Shown here: positions 58,515-64,000 of the stretch, piece by piece | Position numbering within the stretch: position 1 is the stretch's first letter | Layout: the number at the start of each line of letters is the position of its first letter | NCBI RefSeq assembly: GCF_937616625.2 | Contig: NC_065577.1 | Span: 41,631,001-41,695,000, forward strand | Reading direction: 5' to 3' | DNA from: Mercurialis annua | Lineage: Eukaryota; Streptophyta; Magnoliopsida; Malpighiales; Euphorbiaceae | DNA: 64,000 bases | Position numbers and translations under genes: made by a program | The notes under the pieces: model-generated | What the model saw: only the letters and a program-made list of their open reading frames with translations | What the model was told of the DNA's origin: nothing | Databases searched by the model: none

Positions 58515-60780
58515 ATACTAATTTTAGCATCATTTTCTAAAACTTAACAATTACATACATGAACTTATAATCTTTAACAATTATATACACGTTCTTTGAT
58601 TCCGGTGAACTGCCGCTGATAATGTCAAATAACATGTCATAAATTCTTTGAGCATTATTTTACGCAAATTACTGCATCCAAATATATATATATATATATA
58701 TTCACGCGTTCTAATCATATTCTAATTTGTCTCTGATTTAAATTCTTTGGACTGTTTTTTCGTCAAAAACGAAATCTTCTTATACAAGTTTAGGTTTTTA
58801 TTTTATTTTGGACTATTTACAAAGGAACTCCTCACTTTTAGTAATGATACTGATTTAAGTATTATGTTTCCAAACTTAACAACTATAAACACGTTTTTTT
58901 AGTGGGTTTTTAATGACTCTTAGCAATGAGGTAAATACTAAAACTATATACATAGATGAGGTAAATACTAACATTTTAATGAATTTTTTTTAATATTTCT
59001 AAATCGAACATCTAGTTGAAATATATATGATTCGATCATAAAATCTCGCTCCTGAATAAAAATTCTAACTCTGCCACGGCTCATTATGTAAGATTGTAAC
59101 ATAAATGATTTTAATATAAAAAGTTGATCCTAATTATAACTTTGTAAAGTAGAATAAGAATTTACTCTCTAAATCAACTTAACTGAATCACCTAAATTCA
59201 CTTGATTATTTTTAATCAAATATAAATTCATAGAAGAGTTAGTACAATTATGAATGTCATATAACAAATTGAAATATATAATCTTTCAAACTCTACTCCT
59301 ATGAAACAAACAACAAAATATACAAATAAAAAATTAATCGAAATGAAAATTATTAAGCCTAAAATCCCGCTAAAAGTGTCATCTTGGCTCTTAACAATTC
59401 CGTGAGTATGAGGGTTTTAATTTAATCTCGTTTGATTAGACCGTGAACCGTTCAATCTGTTGAAACTTCAAGCTTTACAAACATCTTCTTCAATATGAAC
59501 CCAAAAAATAAATTTAAACTCAAATACAAGCATCAAAACCAAATCCACATACTCTCCTTAAGTTCAAAAGATTAATCTCAATTTTCTTGATCAAATCAAT
59601 GATCATCCTTCGACCGACTAGAGAAAAAAAATCCTCCTTCCATTTCTGGTCGCTATTATGCAATATGACGAGCTAAAAAAACAATAGTCAAAATCAAGAT
59701 TGTGTCGTAATCTCTGAATCGTAAAATCATCAAAAACATTTTTTTTGTTTCAATTAAACCTTATAAAATGAGACAAAAGTGCCAATCAAAGCTGCTTTCC
59801 AAAATGAGAGACACCTCTACGACAGTTTCAAGAAACAAAATTAAAGTCGCATGACATAAAAATATATGATAACCTCGAAGATTCCAAGTTCTCAAAACTT
59901 CTGATCCTCCTAACTTACTATTCTTCGGATTCTCCCACAACAATATTATTCCTGTTGCGAATTAGATCACTTGCAAATGAAGAAATCCTCACACATTGGT
60001 ATGATTATAATAAATTTCATTCATATAATAAATTATTAATAAATATTATTAACGTCAATTAATTTTAAAAATTAATAAATAAATATTATTAACGTCAATT
60101 AATTTTAAAAATTAATAAATAAATATTATTAACGTCAATTGACGAGTTATTTTTTTTATTACTAATCATTTGCATGAGACTTAGAAATTTAAAGAATAAC
60201 ATCTTGATAAAATTAGGGTCTTCTTTGAAGGTTGTTCTGGAATAGATCCTTAGTGTAGCGGGCGAGAAAGAAAACCAAACCACGGGTTCCGATCCCGATT
60301 CGGATGGCTCTATAGACGATTGGCCAGAGAATGAATTGATCGGTATTTCGAATTGCAAACATTCAAAAGTTGGTGTCCGACATTATCAAAATTAAAACTT
60401 CGTGTTAAAATTGCAAATCACGCTAAAAATTCATGATTTATAAAACAATTAAATCTAAAGCAATTAATTAAATGAAACAAAAAATTCAAAACAGTTAAAA
60501 GTAAACTCAATTAAATGAAACTATGATGCATAAATATTTGTATGCGACTAATGGAAGAAAACCTGTCAAAAAGAAGAAGAAGAAAACTGAAAGTTAGTGT
60601 AGATTAAAGGGAATTTACTTGCTAATGACTGGCAGAAGACCAATTATCATGAAGCAGTTAAATTAATTATCATTAACTTAGCTTACAAAATCAGCCAGTC
60701 CTGCAATTTTTTAATATTACTTTCAAATTCTAGCTTGTTCCAACATTTAACAATAAAAAATAATAATTAGAAGCTTTTAC
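58515..60780. other. Intergenic DNA between KIB-type genes
   Basis: No convincing gene. The part at about 58790-58990 is a diverged copy of the upstream flank at 63780-63950. This shows the duplicated units include upstream DNA. A short (TA)n lies at 58684-58700. Confidence 0.55.
60026..60140. repeat. 40-bp tandem repeat, nearly three copies
   Basis: Unit ATTATTAACGTCAATT plus AATTTTAAAAATTAATAAAT; full copies at 60061-60100 and 60101-60140, with a partial copy before. Confidence 0.85.
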
Positions 60781-60821
60781 AAAATCAACCGATGGGACTC
60801 GATTACACCCGTCAGAGAGTA

Positions 60822-62036
60822 TCAGAGTCTTGGTTCGATCCATTGACTAGAACAATAATAACTAGAACAAGGATAACGAGAGTCGAACTTGGTGAACCAC
60901 CCCGATGATCCATCGATCAAGCTATAAACACCAACGCCTCCTGCCCTGGGATATGACCACTTCTCTAGAAAGTTTTCAGCAAAGTAACTATGGTTGGACT
61001 TAAATCTTGATTCGTTCGATACATCAACCAAGAAAGAAGAGGCATGTCCCAAAAACAAAGCTTCATCTCCTAAATCATTCACCCTTTTACAATCCCCTTT
61101 CTCAAAATCAATCTCTTGAATTATAAACTCACAATACATGACATGAGAATAAGGACACCTGAACAACTTAATCTCATCCCCATCCCCATCCTTATCCTTA
61201 GAAGTGTCTCTCCGAGAGACCATCATCAGCACTCGAGATGATTCAACTATCCAAAATGGATTGTCATAAAGCACAGGCGGATACGGATTTGTAAACGACT
61301 TGCTGCTTATTGAAACAGATTCAGTATTTCGAAGGTCAATTTCATAAATAGAAAATCCTGCTGAAGAATAAATATCAGGAGCAACATAGAATAGCTCATT
61401 GTGATATGTGATATTCGCATTTTCGGTACGAAATTTGAGATCTAAGTTAGTCCACTTGCGATCTCCATTTCTCCAAAAACCTAAGTTTACATCATTTGAT
61501 TCATACATATAAGCTACCAGTATCACGAAATCAGATGCAACGCTTGGAGAGGACGATAAGGCAAAACTAATAATGTTTTGACGTTTAAAAATATCCTTTG
61601 AGTTACGAAAAGAATGTGGCAGATCAATTCTGGAGAGCGAAAACGGATTCAAAAGACTTAATTGTAAATGATTCTCATCAACAATCAAAAACCATCATTT
61701 TGAAGAATAAACATAGTCTCTTTCCATAGTATTAGGACCCATAATTTTTTTCCAATTATAAGGTGGAGAAAAACGAAATTTTGGTAGATTGATTCTGTAA
61801 ATTACATCTTTCGAAAGGTTGTGAAACTTACGGGGGCTGTGATCATCCTCATCTTGATCGGGCATAAACCATGGAACTTTGGTCGATTTGTTGAATTTCT
61901 CCGGCGAAGCAACCGATCGCCATAACCTGCAAACCGCGCCAAAGATGATAAAATCTCGTAGGCAATTGATTCGATTAACGATTTCAGATAAAAGATCGCT
62001 GTCCAATTCGGAGCAAGTCCTCACCGTCTTCTTCAT
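60822..62036 (-). pseudogene. F-box/KIB1-4 (DUF295) gene interrupted by one in-frame TGA
   Basis: The first 113 codons (62036 to 61698) carry the F-box (ELDSDLLSEIVNRINCLRDF then GAVCRLWRSVA). A TGA at 61695-61697 follows YVYSSK. The same frame then continues WFLIVDENH through the DUF295 region (EALFLGHASSFLVDVSNESR, YFAENF, VGVYSLIDGSS) to a stop at 60822, 405 codons in all. In the two relatives this position is a GGA/GGG-type Gly codon (SKGWF, SYGWF), so a single change explains the stop. No frameshift was seen. This is either a recent null allele, a sequencing error, or a truncated F-box-only product. Without the C-terminal part it would lack the target-binding domain. Confidence 0.85.
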
Positions 62037-62530
62037 AATTAGGGTTTCTACTTCTTTAAGGTCTCAATGAAAAATGAAAATTCATAAACCCTAATTCTTC
62101 TTATAAATTGAACTCGGATGCTGGAAATTATCATCATAAGTTACACAACCCAACCTTGTACTAATGTTGCTTTCAAACTATAGCCAGTACCAACTTTAAT
62201 AATAAAGCAATAAAAATAATCATGTAACAGGGCATAGGAATGCAGGACTGGCTAACTTTGAATGTCCAGCCAACAGTAATAATAATGTTAAATAAGATAA
62301 TACTTAGAAACTAGAAAATGAAAAGAAACAACCTACTCTACTACTAAGAATAGGAATGTAACCAACCGATCATTAGATATATCCAACCACTTCACATTTG
62401 TCCTACATTACGTACGAAAGTCGATCTTGCGGGAATCGGTTACTCCCATCACTAAGGGTCAGGGACTTGTAATCAATCAAAAAACTCCAACATTTTCTCA
62501 TGTCATAACGATTACACCCATAACTAAGGA

Positions 62531-63709
62531 TCAGGGTCTTGGTTCGATCCATTGACTAGAACAGCGATAACCAGAGTCTGCCTCACTGAAAAGCGGCTCG
62601 TATGATCCATCCATCATGCTGTAAACACCAACACTTACGCTACTTTTAAACGAATAAGTTTGTTGAAAGTTTTCAGCAAAGTAAATGTGATTGGACTTAA
62701 ATTTTGATTCATTCGATACATCAACCAAGAAAGAAGAGTTAAATCCCAAAAATAAAGCTTCATGTCCTAAATTAGTCACCTTTTTACATGATCCTTTCTC
62801 GAAGTCAATCTCTTGAATTATAAACTCAAAATGTGTATACAGATCCTCGATAATTTTAATATCTCCATCCTCATCTCTAGACTCGTAATCCAAACCCCAA
62901 GTGACTATCATCAGTTCTCGAGATAATCCAACTATCCAATATGGATTACATAAATGCAATAGAGAGGGATAAAGATTGAGAAATTTGCTGCTTATCGAAA
63001 CAAACTGAGAATTATGAATGTCAATTTCATGAACAACATATTCTGCTCCAGATTCAACATCGCAGACAATATAGAATCGACCATTGTGGTATGTGATATC
63101 CAAATCACATGTATGCAATTTGAGGTCTACATCAGTCCATTGGCAATCTCCATTTTTCCAAAAACCTACGTTCATCGTTCCATGCGAATAGTAAATTATC
63201 ATTATCATAAAATCCGATGCGACGCTTGGACTGGAGGATAAGGCAAAATTGAGTAATAATCTATGTTTAACAATTTCTTTGAAAGAATCAGGCAGATTAA
63301 TTCTCGAGAGCGAAAAAGGATTCAAAAGATATAATTGGGAATGATTATCAACATTCAAAAACCATCCTTTCGAAGAATAAACATAGTTGTTTTCCTTAAT
63401 ATTAGAACGAATACTAAATCGATTCGATAAATTATATATTGGCAGATTATATTTTGGTAGATTGATTCCGTAAATTACATCTTTCGAAAGGTTGAGAAAC
63501 TTGCGGGGGCTATGATCATCCCTATCTCGATCCAGCAAAAGCCACGGAACTCTGGTCGATTTTTTGAAATTCTCCGGCAAAGCAACTAATCGCCATGAAC
63601 TGCAAACCGCGCCAAAGATGATAAAATCTCGCAAACAATTTATTCGATTGGCGATTTCAGATAAAAGATCGCAGTCCAATTCTGACCAATTCGTCATAAT
63701 GAAAGACAA
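62531..63709 (-). CDS. F-box/KIB1-4 (DUF295) protein, intact copy
   Basis: 392 codons. F-box at about residues 8-45 (SELDCDLLSEIANRINCLRD then FGAVCSSWRLVA), for SKP1 binding in an SCF ubiquitin ligase. The rest is the plant KIB1-4/DUF295 region, thought to form a propeller that holds the target: WFLNVDNHSQLYLLNPFSLS, PSVASDFMIM, DITYHNGRFYIV, NPYWIVGLSRELM, FIIQEIDFEKGSCKKV, GHEALFLGFNSSFLVD and VGVYSMMDGSYEP. Met5 (63697, MTNWSELD) is the start shared with the broken relative and is likely the true one. Single exon, as usual in the family. It is the only one of three tandem copies with an uninterrupted frame. Confidence 0.88.
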   Translation of the reverse strand: MSFIMTNWSELDCDLLSEIANRINCLRDFIIFGAVCSSWRLVALPENFKKSTRVPWLLLDRDRDDHSPRKFLNLSKDVIYGINLPKYNLPIYNLSNRFSIRSNIKENNYVYSSKGWFLNVDNHSQLYLLNPFSLSRINLPDSFKEIVKHRLLLNFALSSSPSVASDFMIMIIYYSHGTMNVGFWKNGDCQWTDVDLKLHTCDLDITYHNGRFYIVCDVESGAEYVVHEIDIHNSQFVSISSKFLNLYPSLLHLCNPYWIVGLSRELMIVTWGLDYESRDEDGDIKIIEDLYTHFEFIIQEIDFEKGSCKKVTNLGHEALFLGFNSSFLVDVSNESKFKSNHIYFAENFQQTYSFKSSVSVGVYSMMDGSYEPLFSEADSGYRCSSQWIEPRP

Positions 63710-64000
63710 GCTTAGGGTTTCTACTTCTTTACTGTCTGCATGGAAATTGGAAACTCATAAACCTAAACTCTTCTTATTTGACGATAATTTATAGGGTTTT
63801 TCTTGTTTTGGACTATTTTTTAAATAGTTCTTCATTTTTAGTAAAAATACTTATTTAACTATTAGTTTTCAAACTTAATATTTATATACATGATTTTTTT
63901 AACGACCTTTAGTGATGAGGTAAATACTATAATTATATAAATAGATGGTAAATAACTAAATACAAAAAATTTAAGAGTTTAGATTCAAACTATCCTTCTT
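63710..64000 (-). other. Upstream flank of the intact KIB-type gene
   Basis: Leader-like sequence with CTTAGGGTTT (telo-box-like on the minus strand), then AT-rich DNA homologous to 58080-58560 (without its MITE) and 58790-58990. Confidence 0.55.

Noticed and set aside
60095..60358. 87-codon minus-strand frame
   Set aside because: Half of it lies in the 40-bp tandem repeat and AT-rich DNA. The GC-richer part has no domain I recognise; perhaps element debris.

Overview
This window reads as a plant nuclear genome, almost certainly a eudicot. It is AT-rich with no dense gene packing. It is crowded with LTR retrotransposons carrying plant initiator-Met tRNA primer sites, Mutator-type MITEs, hAT-like elements, a Helitron and LINE fragments. 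The few real genes are plant types: F-box proteins of two kinds, one group with the KIB1-4/DUF295 domain. I cannot place the species.

Layout. 1-4864: an old non-autonomous LTR element cut by the left edge. 5359-8529: a solo LTR with a perfect 5-bp target duplication. 9722-18300: a nested complex in which a very young LTR element carrying only gag (9814-16296, TR-GAG type, near-identical 2340-bp LTRs, TSD TATAG) sits inside the LTR of a broken Copia element. The Copia gag remnant then runs into a CACTA-type transposase remnant. 18399-46330: a giant inverted repeat with two ~10.25-kb arms around a ~7.4-kb spacer. Each arm carries the same unrecognised coiled-coil/three-membrane-segment gene, the same MITEs and the same LINE fragment. 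The spacer carries a Helitron, TIR elements and a diverged third copy of part of the arm. 46331-51700: AT-rich, with a 340-bp MITE, a probable LTR fragment and a 0.93-kb TIR element. 51716-52966: a single-exon F-box gene. 53392-64000: a minus-strand tandem cluster of three KIB-type F-box genes. One is intact, one is stopped by a single in-frame TGA, and one is broken by frameshifts and a nested MITE. Several MITEs are inserted here, and the paralogous copies preserve matching empty sites.

Main themes. First, large-scale palindromic structure, whose arms look homogenised in their inner part but carry a sharply diverged patch inside the duplicated gene. Second, short dyad-symmetric 'words' are arrayed again and again inside unrelated mobile elements: CACG-n-CGTG dyads in LTRs of both gag-only and Copia elements, six alternating dyads in the solo LTR, and hairpin-word cores in at least five TIR elements. 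Third, the local F-box family is being actively duplicated and broken. All calls come from reading the sequence by eye; no database search was run.
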